This document shows, piece after piece, positions 52,809-63,500 of a stretch of 64,000 bases of DNA. The notes below the pieces were generated by a model, which saw nothing but the letters and a program-made list of their open reading frames with translations, was not told the DNA's origin and ran no database searches. How positions within the stretch are numbered: position 1 is the stretch's first letter; every line of letters begins with the position of its first letter. Source of the DNA: Spraguea lophii. Taxonomy: Eukaryota > Microsporidia > Spragueidae. Location: NCBI GenBank assembly GCA_001887945.1, contig LDOQ01000071.1:62001-126000 (forward strand). Direction: 5' to 3'. The position numbers and the translations under genes are program-made.

Positions 52809-54725
52809 TTATTTCTTCCTTGCTTGTTTAGTATACGGTATAAGTATAAATACTCCTTCTGAATCACATCTATAAAAACCATTTCTTTCAAATTGTATTA
52901 TTTCTCCAGGAACTATATCATTGACACTATTTTCCGCTAAATATAATTCTTCTTCTTTTTTTCCATAAAATTCATTGTCTTTTAATAAATCTCCATATTC
53001 TACTAATTTTACTGTTATTGCTTTTCTTAGTGAAATAAAATTGATTATTTTTTTATTTCTGAAGTTTTTATCTTCTAAATCCAATTTAACTGAAATAGAA
53101 TCATTTTCTTTTTTTATCAATATTGCATTACCATAATTCATGAGTGCGAATTTTTCATTAATTTCCAATTGTTCTGAATCATCTTTTGAAATTATAATTT
53201 CATCAATGTAAATATTTCTATTTTTAAATATTGTTGGTGCAGCCGTATTTTCTTCAAGAGCATTGGTGTTTTCTTCTTTTATTATTTCTACTTTTATAAA
53301 ATTATTAAATTTTATGGCAGAATATCTTTTTGCTGTTTTTTCTATTTCTTTTTTATTTATTGCATATATTTTATCCCATGAATTAACTGTTATTTTCTGT
53401 GATGCACCCTGTAATAAAATATAATTTTTTAAAGCATCTACTGTCAATCCTCTTCTTCTGATGCCTCGTAATGTAGGTACTCTTGGATCATTCCATCCTG
53501 TTAATAAATCTTGATTTATTAAATTTCTAAGATTTCTTTTACTGATAATTGTATTTTCAAAGTTCAATCTTGAAAAATCGCAAATCTTAGGTTTCTTCAC
53601 TTTAAAAATCTTTTCTAATTCTAAATTTTCTACAAACCAATAATATTGTGGATTTCTATCTCTATATTCGTTGGTTCTAAGAGTATGTGTGATTCCTTCC
53701 AAGCAATCTACTACAGGACAACAAAAATCATACGTAGGATATATTTTATATTTATCTTTTGTAATATAATGTTCTTTTTCTATATGTCTATAAATCACAG
53801 GATCTCTTAATGCTTTATTAACATTTAAATAATCTATCTTTGCTCTTAAACAAAATCCTTTTCTCTCTCCATTTTTCATTTCATTAAATATTTTTTTGTT
53901 TTCTTCTACAGTAGTATTTCTAAATTTACTTTCAATTCCTTTATCCCTTTCTTCTCTCAATTGATCAACTGGTGTACCATCACAATATGCTAATTTCTTT
54001 TCTATCATCTGTTCAGCAATCTCCATAAGCTTATCAAACTGATCACTAGTCCTAGTTAATTTATATTTTTCTATACCAAGCCATTTCAAATCTTCAAGAA
54101 TTATAGTTTCAAAACTACCATCACCTTTCATCTGATTAGTATCATCAAATCTCACTATCAATTCACCACCACTTTTCTCAGCCAGATAATTATTAAGAAG
54201 GGCAGCCTTAGCATGACCAATATGCAAATAACCGCTAGGTTCTGGTGGAAATCGAGTAATTACCTTCGTTCCTGGTTCGATATCCCAATCTAAAAATCCA
54301 CCCTCTGTTTTTTTTTGCTTCATTTTCTGATATTCAGCCACAATCTTCTCATTCTTTTCTTTCATATGCATAAATATCCTATTTAAATTTTTATACGTTG
54401 GTTTTTTTATTAATCCCATAGCCACTTTACCCGTAGAAAAGAAAGCAAAAATAATATCTTCGAAAATAGTAATATTTTTACACTCACCACTCTCCTTGAT
54501 ACTCAACTTCTCAATACCATCTACCTGAGATACATAATTTTCTAACGTCTCCATAATACCTTTAACCTCATTATAACTCATATCAAATCTCCAATCCTTT
54601 AAAATATTCTTTAGATCCAAACTATCATCAAAAGAAAGATTTGAAAGTAAATCATTCAAATTGGAATAAGAAAAATTATACCTATGATTAAAATAATAAA
54701 ATATAAAATTTATATTATCTGCCAT
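52809..54725 (-). CDS. Glutamyl-tRNA synthetase, cytosolic
   Basis: Class I synthetase charging tRNA-Glu. 638 residues from the Met after TACCCT; the longest frame starts 27 bp further up but this ATG carries the CCC signal. An N-terminal GST-like helical domain spans residues 1-130. The HIGH motif is PPEPSGYLHIGHAKA (160-174), followed by VRFDDTN; the KMSKS loop is TIISKRNLR. TLRGIRRRGLTVDALKNYI and the C-terminal beta-barrels complete the eukaryotic GluRS/GlnRS catalytic type. FDDTN and the region around the loop favour GluRS over GlnRS. Confidence 0.87.
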   Translation of the reverse strand: MADNINFIFYYFNHRYNFSYSNLNDLLSNLSFDDSLDLKNILKDWRFDMSYNEVKGIMETLENYVSQVDGIEKLSIKESGECKNITIFEDIIFAFFSTGKVAMGLIKKPTYKNLNRIFMHMKEKNEKIVAEYQKMKQKKTEGGFLDWDIEPGTKVITRFPPEPSGYLHIGHAKAALLNNYLAEKSGGELIVRFDDTNQMKGDGSFETIILEDLKWLGIEKYKLTRTSDQFDKLMEIAEQMIEKKLAYCDGTPVDQLREERDKGIESKFRNTTVEENKKIFNEMKNGERKGFCLRAKIDYLNVNKALRDPVIYRHIEKEHYITKDKYKIYPTYDFCCPVVDCLEGITHTLRTNEYRDRNPQYYWFVENLELEKIFKVKKPKICDFSRLNFENTIISKRNLRNLINQDLLTGWNDPRVPTLRGIRRRGLTVDALKNYILLQGASQKITVNSWDKIYAINKKEIEKTAKRYSAIKFNNFIKVEIIKEENTNALEENTAAPTIFKNRNIYIDEIIISKDDSEQLEINEKFALMNYGNAILIKKENDSISVKLDLEDKNFRNKKIINFISLRKAITVKLVEYGDLLKDNEFYGKKEEELYLAENSVNDIVPGEIIQFERNGFYRCDSEGVFILIPYTKQARKK

Positions 54726-54832
54726 AGGGTATAAAAAATATTTCTTATTCAAATTTAAATATTTCCATCAAAATCACATAACCCCAACATTATTTTATCT
54801 TATTGATTTTAAAGCTTTTAATTTTCACCCCT
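54726..54832. promoter_or_regulatory. Shared upstream region of GluRS and small membrane protein
   Basis: 107 bp between the two ATGs. TACCCT precedes the GluRS ATG on the minus strand and TTCACCCCT the plus-strand ATG; a third AACCCC-like tract lies in the middle. AT-rich otherwise. Confidence 0.65.
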
Positions 54833-55126
54833 ATGCATTTTTTGCTTTATATTCTTATTGCAATTATTACATTAATATTACTTATAACACTATCAGTATA
54901 TCTCATTAAAAAATCCAAATTAGAAGATAAACCAGTGTTTATAATGGCTATGATAGGAGCACTTATATCAGCATTTATAGCATGGCTGGTAATATTCATG
55001 GCACATGTAAATCCATTGTTAACACCTACAAAAGAATCAGAAAAGGGAACAGAAACAAAAGAAGCAGAAGTAAAGGAAACAGGAATAAAAGAAACAAATG
55101 TGCAGAAAGAGGAAATTAAACAATAA
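54833..55126 (+). CDS. 97-residue two-pass membrane protein with charged tail
   Basis: Start after TTTTCACCCCT. Two hydrophobic helices (about 3-25, YILIAIITLILLITLSVYLI; and 37-57, IMAMIGALISAFIAWLVIF) separated by KKSKLEDKP, then an acidic/Lys tail of repeated KE-T-(G/N)-IKET type. No family recognised. Microsporidia have many small membrane proteins of this kind. Confidence 0.68.
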   Translation: MHFLLYILIAIITLILLITLSVYLIKKSKLEDKPVFIMAMIGALISAFIAWLVIFMAHVNPLLTPTKESEKGTETKEAEVKETGIKETNVQKEEIKQ

Positions 55127-55479
55127 AATTTTTTAATAAAATAATATTTATATGACATTGTTATTTTAAGAATATAAATAATAAAATAATATTTATATCA
55201 TTTATATTTTTTAAAGTAATATAAAATATTATTGTTATTAAAAAATTATATAATTAAGAAACTCTGAAGAAAAAATAATAAAAACATAATGAATTATAAT
55301 GTTATTTAGCATAATTTAAATTGTTTAAATTTTTTCACAATTAAAACTTTTTGATCCCAAATAAAAATATACTATAATTTGACTTTTAATATGTTTATAA
55401 TACGTTAAGTATATAGATGCGTCATAACTTACTAGAAATTATTTTTAAAAACTTTTATTTTTGAGATTGTTAATTAATC
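55127..55479. other. Intergenic, nothing recognised
   Basis: AT-rich DNA with no open frame; ends at the Merlin relic. Confidence 0.45.
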
Positions 55480-55800
55480 AGTTTCTACAATGCCATCATT
55501 ATCCCATATTTTATCTTTTTAATTATGTTACAATGTTCATGATTATAGAATATTACTCTATAACTGAATTTTATTTCTTTTATAATACTTTTATACGTCA
55601 ATATATTACGTATTTTCACTAAAACATAAAGTATTTCGTAATATAAATTTTAAAATTAGGAAAATTTTGTTTTTTTTATAGATATTATTATTGTCTTTGC
55701 GTTGATCTTTAAGCATTTTTCTTCGAAATAACACAATTTGATCATTATATATTCAGATAATATACCTCTTTTTACAATTAATACAATCTACTTGTTAACT
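55480..55800 (-). pseudogene. Merlin transposase pseudogene 7 (N-terminal half)
   Basis: The DNA resembles the element at 35289-36283 over the corresponding region (shared blocks such as actctataa, taatacttttat, atttcgtaatataaatttta). The minus-strand translation gives VDCINCKKR (zinc pair) and LILKFILRNTLCF aligned to the helix before the catalytic domain. Many stops; the catalytic part is missing or unrecognisable. Confidence 0.62.
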
Positions 55801-56811
55801 TTTTTTATTTTTCAAGGTTTCCCATTCTAGAAGGATTGAAAAGGATACTTAAAATTTATTACAAATATAGAATAATCATATTTATAAACTTTGAAAACTG
55901 AAAATAAAAATGAATTATTTGAGAAATTCAATTAAGATTTCAAAAAACATATTTTGAATAAGTAATTAATACATAAAAAGATGATTATAATATCAAAATA
56001 TATATAAAAAGGATTATAAAATAACAGATAGGTGTATATTTTTTTTTGTTTTTTCATTAGAGATAAAAAATACTTCTCGCACGTATTACAAAAGTCTTCC
56101 GATTAACCAATTATAAAAAAAATAAATAAAACCATTAGATCGTATTTATTATTTTTAAGTTTACAAAATATTATTTTCTATTCTCAGATGAAAACTTGGA
56201 AAATAAGAAATATATATTAAAAACAAAATTTTCCCGAAAAATGAAAATGTTATTATTTGCAAATCAACGTAAAAAATAAAATCCAGAATTTAGATGTAAC
56301 AAGTTTATATATAAAATTAAGGTGTGTTTATTGAATCTCACCATTTCCAACAAAAAAAGTTGTTGGAAGTTTACATACAATTAAATATTTTTTTAATTAA
56401 AAAAACAAATATTTTTAAAATACCATTTTATTTGATTAAATAAACAAAAAGAAATAAATATAAAAAGTTGCCGAATTCCTCCATAAACTATTTTTTATAG
56501 AAAGCGTAAAACTTTGAAGGATAGATTGTACATAATTTTTTAGAAACAATTAGATTATTATTTTTTAACTAACAAAAAAATACATATAATTATTTAATTG
56601 GTTTATCAAAAATATTTTAAACGTTATAAATATGTAGTATCGTTCTTTATAAAATATTTTTACATGTAAATTATATATTTTCTATAAAACCTTTACCATA
56701 TACTATAATTTATCTATTAACTGCTATTATATACCTCATTAATCTATTTTCTATTATTAAATCTTCTTATCTTAAATAATTTATATAAAATAATTTAAAC
56801 ACCAGCCCTAA
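55801..56811. other. Long intergenic before delta-COP
   Basis: About 1 kb, very AT-rich, no supported gene. CCAGCCCTAA before the ATG at 56812 is the start signal. Confidence 0.45.
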
Positions 56812-58185
56812 ATGATACAATCATTTTTTATATACGATACGATTACGCACGATATTATATACAGAACAATAAACAAAGAATTAAAAACAAAAGAAATGAT
56901 AATAAATGAATTTAAGAACAATATAAACGTTCAATCAATAAATACGCAATTAAGGGATTCTAATAATATTGTTATCAGTGGCTCTAATTTCACTTATATC
57001 AGTTACAATAATAAATTCTATGTTTTAGTTTCTATGGTAAATGATAATAATAATTATATTATCAGAATATTAGATACTATTTTTAATATTGTACAAAATA
57101 TAAAACTGGCAGAGTTTTATAAGATATTTTATGTTGTGGATGAAATCATATCTCCTAATAATATGTATTATATTCCATCTAATGTACAATGTTTGGTAGG
57201 TATGGATTCTAATGAAGAGAAAATATATGATATGATGATGAAAAATAAGGAGTTGGAGAGAATAGAAGCTTTTAAGGATATAAAAGCAAAAAATAAATAT
57301 AAGGAATTGGAGAGGGAGTATGGTAGAATGGATAGAACATATTCTGGTGTAATGGATCGTTCAGAGGAACAAGTGTATCAAGATAATAATAGAATGAATA
57401 CGGAGTATTCCAATACAATGGGTTATTCTGAAAATAAGGTATACGAAAATAAAAATAATGGCGCGGCTATAAAACCTGCGACGATGAAAAAATCTTTGGA
57501 AAAAAAGATGTTAAAATATAATTTTGTAAATGATGAAAACCAGAATGTAATTTTAAATGTTAAAGAAAGAATAAAAATTATAACTGATAAAGAGGGAAAT
57601 ATTAAGGATGGTAAAGTCGAAGGTAATCTTAATTTGATTGTTAACGATAAAGAATATAATAAAATAGAGATAGAAATAGAGAATAATGATAAATATAAAA
57701 TAAACCCTAATGTTAAAACAATAGAAAAAGATAATATTTTAATATTACAACCAAAAAAAGATTATCCATTACATAGAAGTATTAGCTTAATCAAATGGGA
57801 AAGAACATTAAATGAAAGTATTATAGATTTTGTTATATGGTTGAGTGAAATCGAAGATAACAAATATTCTTTAACATTTGAATATAACAGTAAAAGAGAT
57901 TTAAAAGAATTGGTATTTTATTTCAATTGTGATGGAGAAATAGATGATAATAGGTTAGAGAAGGGGGATTCTTTTATACAATGGAAAATCAAAAATAATG
58001 GTAAATATATTGAAAGAGAAGATAGTATAGAATTTATTACAAATACACCCAATGTTTATCCAATAGAAGTAAGTTTTATCTGTGATGGTATATTAAGTGA
58101 TTTTAATATAAAAAAGGTTGGTGATATAGGTGAGTGGAAAGAAGAGAGGGTAATGGAAGTAGAAAAGTTTAATATTGAGGAATAA
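56812..58185 (+). CDS. Coatomer subunit delta (COPI)
   Basis: COPI coat subunit acting in Golgi-to-ER transport. 457 residues. The N-terminal longin-like domain (1-130) is followed by a Lys/Glu-rich linker with poorly conserved repeats (RMDRTYSGVMDRSE, NRMNTEYSNTMGYSE, about 165-215) and a C-terminal mu-homology domain: VKERIKIITDKEGNIKDGKV-type start, KVEGNLNLIVNDKEYN, FPLHRSISLIKWERTL-type block and NVYPIEVSFICDG end. These blocks match delta-COP (RET2/ARCN1). Start after AGCCCTAA. Shorter than yeast (546) mainly in the linker. Confidence 0.85.
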   Translation: MIQSFFIYDTITHDIIYRTINKELKTKEMIINEFKNNINVQSINTQLRDSNNIVISGSNFTYISYNNKFYVLVSMVNDNNNYIIRILDTIFNIVQNIKLAEFYKIFYVVDEIISPNNMYYIPSNVQCLVGMDSNEEKIYDMMMKNKELERIEAFKDIKAKNKYKELEREYGRMDRTYSGVMDRSEEQVYQDNNRMNTEYSNTMGYSENKVYENKNNGAAIKPATMKKSLEKKMLKYNFVNDENQNVILNVKERIKIITDKEGNIKDGKVEGNLNLIVNDKEYNKIEIEIENNDKYKINPNVKTIEKDNILILQPKKDYPLHRSISLIKWERTLNESIIDFVIWLSEIEDNKYSLTFEYNSKRDLKELVFYFNCDGEIDDNRLEKGDSFIQWKIKNNGKYIEREDSIEFITNTPNVYPIEVSFICDGILSDFNIKKVGDIGEWKEERVMEVEKFNIEE

Positions 58186-58696
58186 ATAAAATAATGTATT
58201 CTTAAATTCTTTTATTTTAAAATAATTTATAAAAATTAGAAAGCCATATGTTTCATTAGTATTTTACATTAAAATAGTAATTAGTTGGTATAATTATAAT
58301 CGTTATTAGAAAGTTAGAAATATACTCCATACACATATTTCTAATGATATGAATCATAACATAATAATAATGTTAATGAGTAAATATAACAAAATTGATT
58401 ATTATAACTATATTACAAGATAAAGATTACGTTAGTAATAGATTGATGAAAAACTTTCTTTACCTCTGTTAAAAAACATTAGAAGATTATTTTGATTATA
58501 AATGTATTATTAAAAAATAAACTTACAAACTAATATTTTAATAAATATATTTTCTTTAAATAAATTATAAAAAATATATATTTATTATTTTCCGTATTGT
58601 TAAACAGGAGGTATAGTTTATTATAATTTAATAATTACTATAAAAAGAATACTATATAATTTATTATTTCTTATAAATATATTATTACAATTATTT
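58186..58696. other. Convergent intergenic, nothing recognised
   Basis: About 0.5 kb of AT-rich DNA between delta-COP and the gene at 58697-59338, both of which end facing it. Confidence 0.45.
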
Positions 58697-59338
58697 CTAT
58701 AAAACATAATCTTTTTTCTTCATCAATTTATTAATTAAACTTTTTAATTGTTCCATCCTCTTTGTATTTCTCACTGATGGATATTTCAATTGCTTATCTA
58801 GATGAAATTTTTTCAAAAAATTCTCTACACTCCTAGTACACATAGATTTACTTATTTTAATATTAGACCCCATATACACAGATGGTAACTGTTGTTTATT
58901 GGATATTATATTATAATTATTTAATCTTATATCTATAATACTATCAATAGTATTAGATGTAAATACATTACTTCTTTTAGTATAACTATCTAAAAAAAGT
59001 TCTCCTAAATACGTACGTATTATAGATAATCTTTTCATATAATTATTTTCTATATTTTTTATAAATTTATTTAATTCTTTTAAAAAATGCTTTTTTCCTT
59101 CTTTTTTCTTTTTTACTGTAATTTCATCATTGTAAAATTTATTTATATTTTTTATTATCTTTTCTTCTTCTGGTGTATATACAATAGGATCAGTATAAAA
59201 TATATTTTTTGTAAATTCTTCTGGGATTAACATACCTTCTTCCATAGGAATAATACTACCGTTTGTATTTAAAATATCATTATCAGATAGAAAACCGGAA
59301 CTTCCTTCAATAATAGGGGAATTATCAGATGTAGGCAT
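58697..59338 (-). CDS. Unknown 213-residue basic protein
   Basis: Acidic, Ser/Asn-rich N-terminus (MPTSDNSPIIEGSSGF), then helical and basic with many Lys/Asn and a C-terminal KRMEQLKSLINKLMKKKDYV. No Cys cluster or membrane helix; RTYLGELFLDSYTKRSNVF and ICxRSVENFLKKFHLDK-type text look like helical repeats. Start after ACCCTTCCT, the normal signal, so it is expressed. It could be a nuclear or spliceosomal helper; I recognise no family. Confidence 0.65.
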   Translation of the reverse strand: MPTSDNSPIIEGSSGFLSDNDILNTNGSIIPMEEGMLIPEEFTKNIFYTDPIVYTPEEEKIIKNINKFYNDEITVKKKKEGKKHFLKELNKFIKNIENNYMKRLSIIRTYLGELFLDSYTKRSNVFTSNTIDSIIDIRLNNYNIISNKQQLPSVYMGSNIKISKSMCTRSVENFLKKFHLDKQLKYPSVRNTKRMEQLKSLINKLMKKKDYVL

Positions 59339-59647
59339 AGGAAGGGTAAATATATTTTTTTGTTTTTTACCGAAGAGAAAGCTTTATTTATTATTCTAAA
59401 TAATTATTTTATTTTATTTTCAAAATAGTTAATCTATGATAAATGGTATATTGTCTATATTAAAGTAATATTTATATAATTTCATTATCATATATTCACT
59501 TATATTCATATAATCATATAATCTCCATTCTATCATATCATATATCCATTTATATTTATATATTCATAGAATTCTATTATCATATCATATATTCATTTAA
59601 ATTTATATTTTATTGTTTATAAATCAAAATAAATTTTACCCTAAAAG
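59339..59647. other. Divergent intergenic between two unknown genes
   Basis: 309 bp with ACCCTTCCT at the left end and TTTTACCCTAAAAG at the right, and degenerate tatcatata repeats between. Confidence 0.55.
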
Positions 59648-61216
59648 ATGAAAGATCTTATTTCTATTATGTCTCGAACAAGAAAAAAAGAACAAGAATA
59701 TTATGCATTATTATCTAAAAAATCAGAATTGGAAACAAAAATATATCAAAATAGATATAATGGTAGGTGTATGGAATTAAAGAAGATTGTGGATGATAAG
59801 AGTGATATAGAGAATAATATGGTGGAATATAAAAGTAAAATAATAGAATTGGAAAAAATGGTAAATGAAAAAGATATTGTTATTGATAATCTTAATGAGA
59901 TGTTGTATTCAGATAAAGAGAATGAAATAAATAATAAAATTAGCGAATTAAATGATGCATTGGAAAAATCTAAAGAAGAAAATAAAAAAGAAATAAAAAG
60001 ATTAAATGATGAATATAAAGTAAAAATAGATAAAATGAATGAAGAGAAGAAATCTATGAAAAAGAAAGATAATGTGATAGGAAAAATACAGGAATTGGAA
60101 AAAAAGAATGATATTCAACAACAAACAATAAGAGAGTTGGAAGAAGAAAATAATAATAATATAAATTATAATAAAGAATTGGAAGATGAATTAACAAAAA
60201 TAAAGAAACAGCATAATAAGCTTACTAAGGATTATAATGAATTGGATAAAGAATATAATGATATGAAAAAATATAATAATAAAGAAAATGGATCTAACAC
60301 AGAAAAGAGGTTATTAGAAAAAAATATATTATCTTTAGAAAAAATAATAGATAAGAATGAAGAAGAGATAAATAAACAACAGAGTATTATAAATGAATAT
60401 AAAGATAGAGATATACGATTGGAAAGAAAAATAAAAGAATTAGAAGGATATAAAAATAAATGTAATATGCAAGAAGAAATAATAAAAGAAAAAGATAATA
60501 CAATAGAATTATTGAAGAAATATGCAGATGGTAGAAATAATATACAAGAAAATAATATAAAAAATATTCAGAATATAAAAACTAAAAAAGGAAAAAATAG
60601 TATAAAAAATATTGTAGAAGAAAGAGATAGTTTATCATATAGTTCAGGATTAGAAGAAATGATACTTGTAGAAAAGAAGAAACCTATAACCAAACCAATG
60701 GGTGATAGTCTTGTAATAGAAAATATAAGTGATAATGAAAGTATAATAACCAGTAAAGTAAATCTTGGTGCTAAGAATAAAAATAAAAAAATAAAAGAAA
60801 ATGATGGTAATAAAAAAGAAATCAAAAGTAAAAACATAAAAAATAAAGCAAAAGATAATTTAAATAAAAGAAATGTTAAAAATCTTTATAATGAAGAAAA
60901 TAAGAATAACGTAGATATTGATAATACGGAATACACTAAAAGAAAAAAGACTGAAGATATAGATAGGAGAATAGCACAAAGATTATTACAGAGAGATAAT
61001 AAAAAAGAAAATGTAAAATATAAAAATACAGATAAAGATATTTTAGATATAAAAAATAAGAATGATAAGACAAAAGAGAGTAAGTATGAGAATAAAAAAG
61101 AAATTATGTATGATAGTAAAAAGATTAATGAATCCTTCTTTACTAATTTAACATTTATGGATAGTAGTCCTGTAATAAAAAAACCCATTTTTAAAAAACC
61201 TAAAAATAATAAATAA
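59648..61216 (+). CDS. Long coiled-coil protein with Lys/Asn-rich tail
   Basis: 522 residues from the ATG after TTTTACCCTAAAAG. Residues 1-310 are an almost continuous coiled coil (heptads such as IIELEKMVNEKDIVIDNLNEM, LEDELTKIKKQHNKLTK). Residues 310-522 are low-complexity Lys/Asn with a short ordered patch (DRRIAQRLLQRDN, about 440-452) and a C-terminal FMDSSPVIKKPIFKKPK. The architecture suits a spindle-pole, cytoskeletal or golgin-like tether. No family recognised. Confidence 0.7.
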   Translation: MKDLISIMSRTRKKEQEYYALLSKKSELETKIYQNRYNGRCMELKKIVDDKSDIENNMVEYKSKIIELEKMVNEKDIVIDNLNEMLYSDKENEINNKISELNDALEKSKEENKKEIKRLNDEYKVKIDKMNEEKKSMKKKDNVIGKIQELEKKNDIQQQTIRELEEENNNNINYNKELEDELTKIKKQHNKLTKDYNELDKEYNDMKKYNNKENGSNTEKRLLEKNILSLEKIIDKNEEEINKQQSIINEYKDRDIRLERKIKELEGYKNKCNMQEEIIKEKDNTIELLKKYADGRNNIQENNIKNIQNIKTKKGKNSIKNIVEERDSLSYSSGLEEMILVEKKKPITKPMGDSLVIENISDNESIITSKVNLGAKNKNKKIKENDGNKKEIKSKNIKNKAKDNLNKRNVKNLYNEENKNNVDIDNTEYTKRKKTEDIDRRIAQRLLQRDNKKENVKYKNTDKDILDIKNKNDKTKESKYENKKEIMYDSKKINESFFTNLTFMDSSPVIKKPIFKKPKNNK

Positions 61217-62044
61217 ATTTTATTAAAATATATAAATTATTTATTTACATTCTTTAAATAATCTTCTTATATCATTATAATTTAAGAGTAACCATTGGGT
61301 TTAAATTATAACAGAAAATTTTTATAACGAAACAAGGGTTTTTCTATTGCTGATGAAAAACAAAAAAAAAATAAAAACATTAATATTTGAATATTCATTT
61401 ATTCATTTATTCTTATTAGATGATATCTATTTATAATGTTATTCAATAATACTAAAAAATATCAAAGCTATTTATTTTGTAATTTATATTCATTTATATT
61501 ATTAACTACTTATAATATTTTTTAAATGATAATCATTTGATCTGTTGAAGTATAAAGATGATATAAAAATGTTATTTGAAATGATATCTGAAATGATATC
61601 AAAAGTATTTTATAATTTTTTTATATAAAATAAAATATTTTTAATAATAAAAAATATGACGTAATTATTAATTAAAATATATTTATTTATACATTTATGT
61701 TTTTATTGTAAAAATGATTATATCATTAATATTTCTTATTATAAATGTTTAATAAGTTATTGTAATTATAATAGATAATATTGTAAATATTTAAAATATA
61801 TAATATTATAATGTTTTTATATAAAATAATTATGATGTTATGATGCTATATTTATAATTTACTATTTTAGAATATATTCATTAAGAATTTATATTTATAA
61901 AATAAAATATTTTAAATAGTTTTGTAAAATTATCATGGATATTGATTTGTAAATTTAATATATCATTGACCTGTATTGAGTATTTTGATAATTCTATTTT
62001 TATATTTATTCATTAGTATATATATTCTGTTTTTTCTTTTTATC
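61217..62044. other. Long intergenic, possibly with a hidden leader for the next gene
   Basis: The reading frame of the membrane protein continues upstream of its first ATG (to about 61970) through a hydrophobic stretch without an ATG. No CCC signal was found nearby. Otherwise AT-rich and empty. Confidence 0.5.
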
Positions 62045-62791
62045 ATGACATTTGTTAAAGCAAGATATTACAAATATGATTTCGGAAAGAAGGTTGGACA
62101 TTCAATTTCTACTATGTCTACAATAGATATTTTTTCGGGTGTTGGATTGGCAGTAATTGCAATATCACTCTTGGTATGTTCATTCATGCCTACTTTGTTA
62201 ACAAGTGCCACGTTTATTGGTTTTATGAGATATTATAGTTTGGGATATATTATATTGTTTGTATTAGGACAAGGATATAAGATTATACAAGAAGATTCTG
62301 CTGATAAGAAACAACCTGGATTTTTACAGTATATTCTATTAGTTTTAGGAACTATTGTTGCATTATTGGGTGCGTTGTTTCTTATTATCGCGCACGATGA
62401 ATATATATACAATTATATCCATGGACTTTTTATTTCTTTGGTAACGTATTTCAATATGGTTGATATATGGAGTGGTCAAGAGATAAATTCATGGGATGTA
62501 TTTGTTACTAGTGTGACTATGGCGTTGTTGGTAGGTGGAATTATAGCTGAATTCTGTCATGTTCCTGTTCTTGGTTTGTGTATTGTGTTGGTTTTATTTT
62601 TACAGGTAGTCAACTATATATTCTTAGGTGATCAAAAGAAAAAAGATAATGATATTTGTCAATATCTCCCGGCAGTATTTGCATTGATATCGGTAATAGC
62701 AGCTCTTTATATCTGGTTTGGAAATATAGCTGATGAATATCCATGGCTTAGAACTACACCAACCGTTCCCGTCGCAGGTTCTGGATCGTAA
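62045..62791 (+). CDS. Multispanning membrane protein, unknown
   Basis: 248 residues from the ATG at 62045, starting MTFVKARYYKYDFGKK. Six or seven hydrophobic segments: IFSGVGLAVIAISLLVC, YYSLGYIILFVLGQGY, YILLVLGTIVALLGALF, VFVTSVTMALLVGGIIAEF, VPVLGLCIVLVLFLQVV and AVFALISVIAALYIWF. Loops are short and weakly acidic. The start is uncertain because an in-frame hydrophobic stretch lies just upstream with only a TTG. Base composition is slightly less AT-rich and Val-rich, unlike its Asn-rich neighbours. No family recognised. Confidence 0.65.
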   Translation: MTFVKARYYKYDFGKKVGHSISTMSTIDIFSGVGLAVIAISLLVCSFMPTLLTSATFIGFMRYYSLGYIILFVLGQGYKIIQEDSADKKQPGFLQYILLVLGTIVALLGALFLIIAHDEYIYNYIHGLFISLVTYFNMVDIWSGQEINSWDVFVTSVTMALLVGGIIAEFCHVPVLGLCIVLVLFLQVVNYIFLGDQKKKDNDICQYLPAVFALISVIAALYIWFGNIADEYPWLRTTPTVPVAGSGS

Positions 62792-63500
62792 ATAGTTGTG
62801 TATAATTAAAGTGCATTGTATGAAATAGTTAAATTTTATAAATAGTAAAATTATTGTCTGTAAATATCAGTTTTATAAAAATCGAGTATTTTTTTGGTTT
62901 AAATTTTATTACATCAAAAAAATAATTTTAATCCTTTTATTTTTAACAACTTAATACAATATACATTATAATGATTCTTTTACATTTTATTTATTTATAT
63001 CGTGTAACATATATTCAGTTACGATATATTTTAATGATATTTGTTATATAATTATTAGAACAAATATATCGGTATGGTCAATTAACTAATTATAGATTCA
63101 TGGGTTTTTTTAAATTGGAGACAGAATTTAATAAATCTGGGTTTTAGTAATATGATTGATTCAATTGATAAAAATCTTGCAAAAGGAGTTTTTAGAGTGT
63201 GTATTGCTACATGTATGTTTAACTTTAAGATTTTTAACTCATACAATCAATAGGCAGGTTATTAATTGCAGGCTTTTAGTAATATTTTGGCAAATTGTGT
63301 TCTTCCCCATTGGAAAAGAAATAAAACAGATGTCTTGAATTGTTTAATGAAATATTTATGGTTTTTTATCCATAGAAAACGTTTACATTTTTAGAAATAA
63401 AAAACTTTTATTTTGGAAAAAATGATAATGTTTTTAATTTCATTGAAAATTTTAATATATTTAATCCAACAGTTATAATTTTTACATGCATATTTAATAT
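62792..63500. other. Intergenic with a broken reading frame
   Basis: A plus-strand stretch at about 63090-63330 looks protein-like across two frames (SWVFLNWRQNLINLGF, then IDSIDKNLAKGVF, then ILANCVLPHWKRNKT), suggesting a degraded gene or element. I cannot name it. Confidence 0.45.
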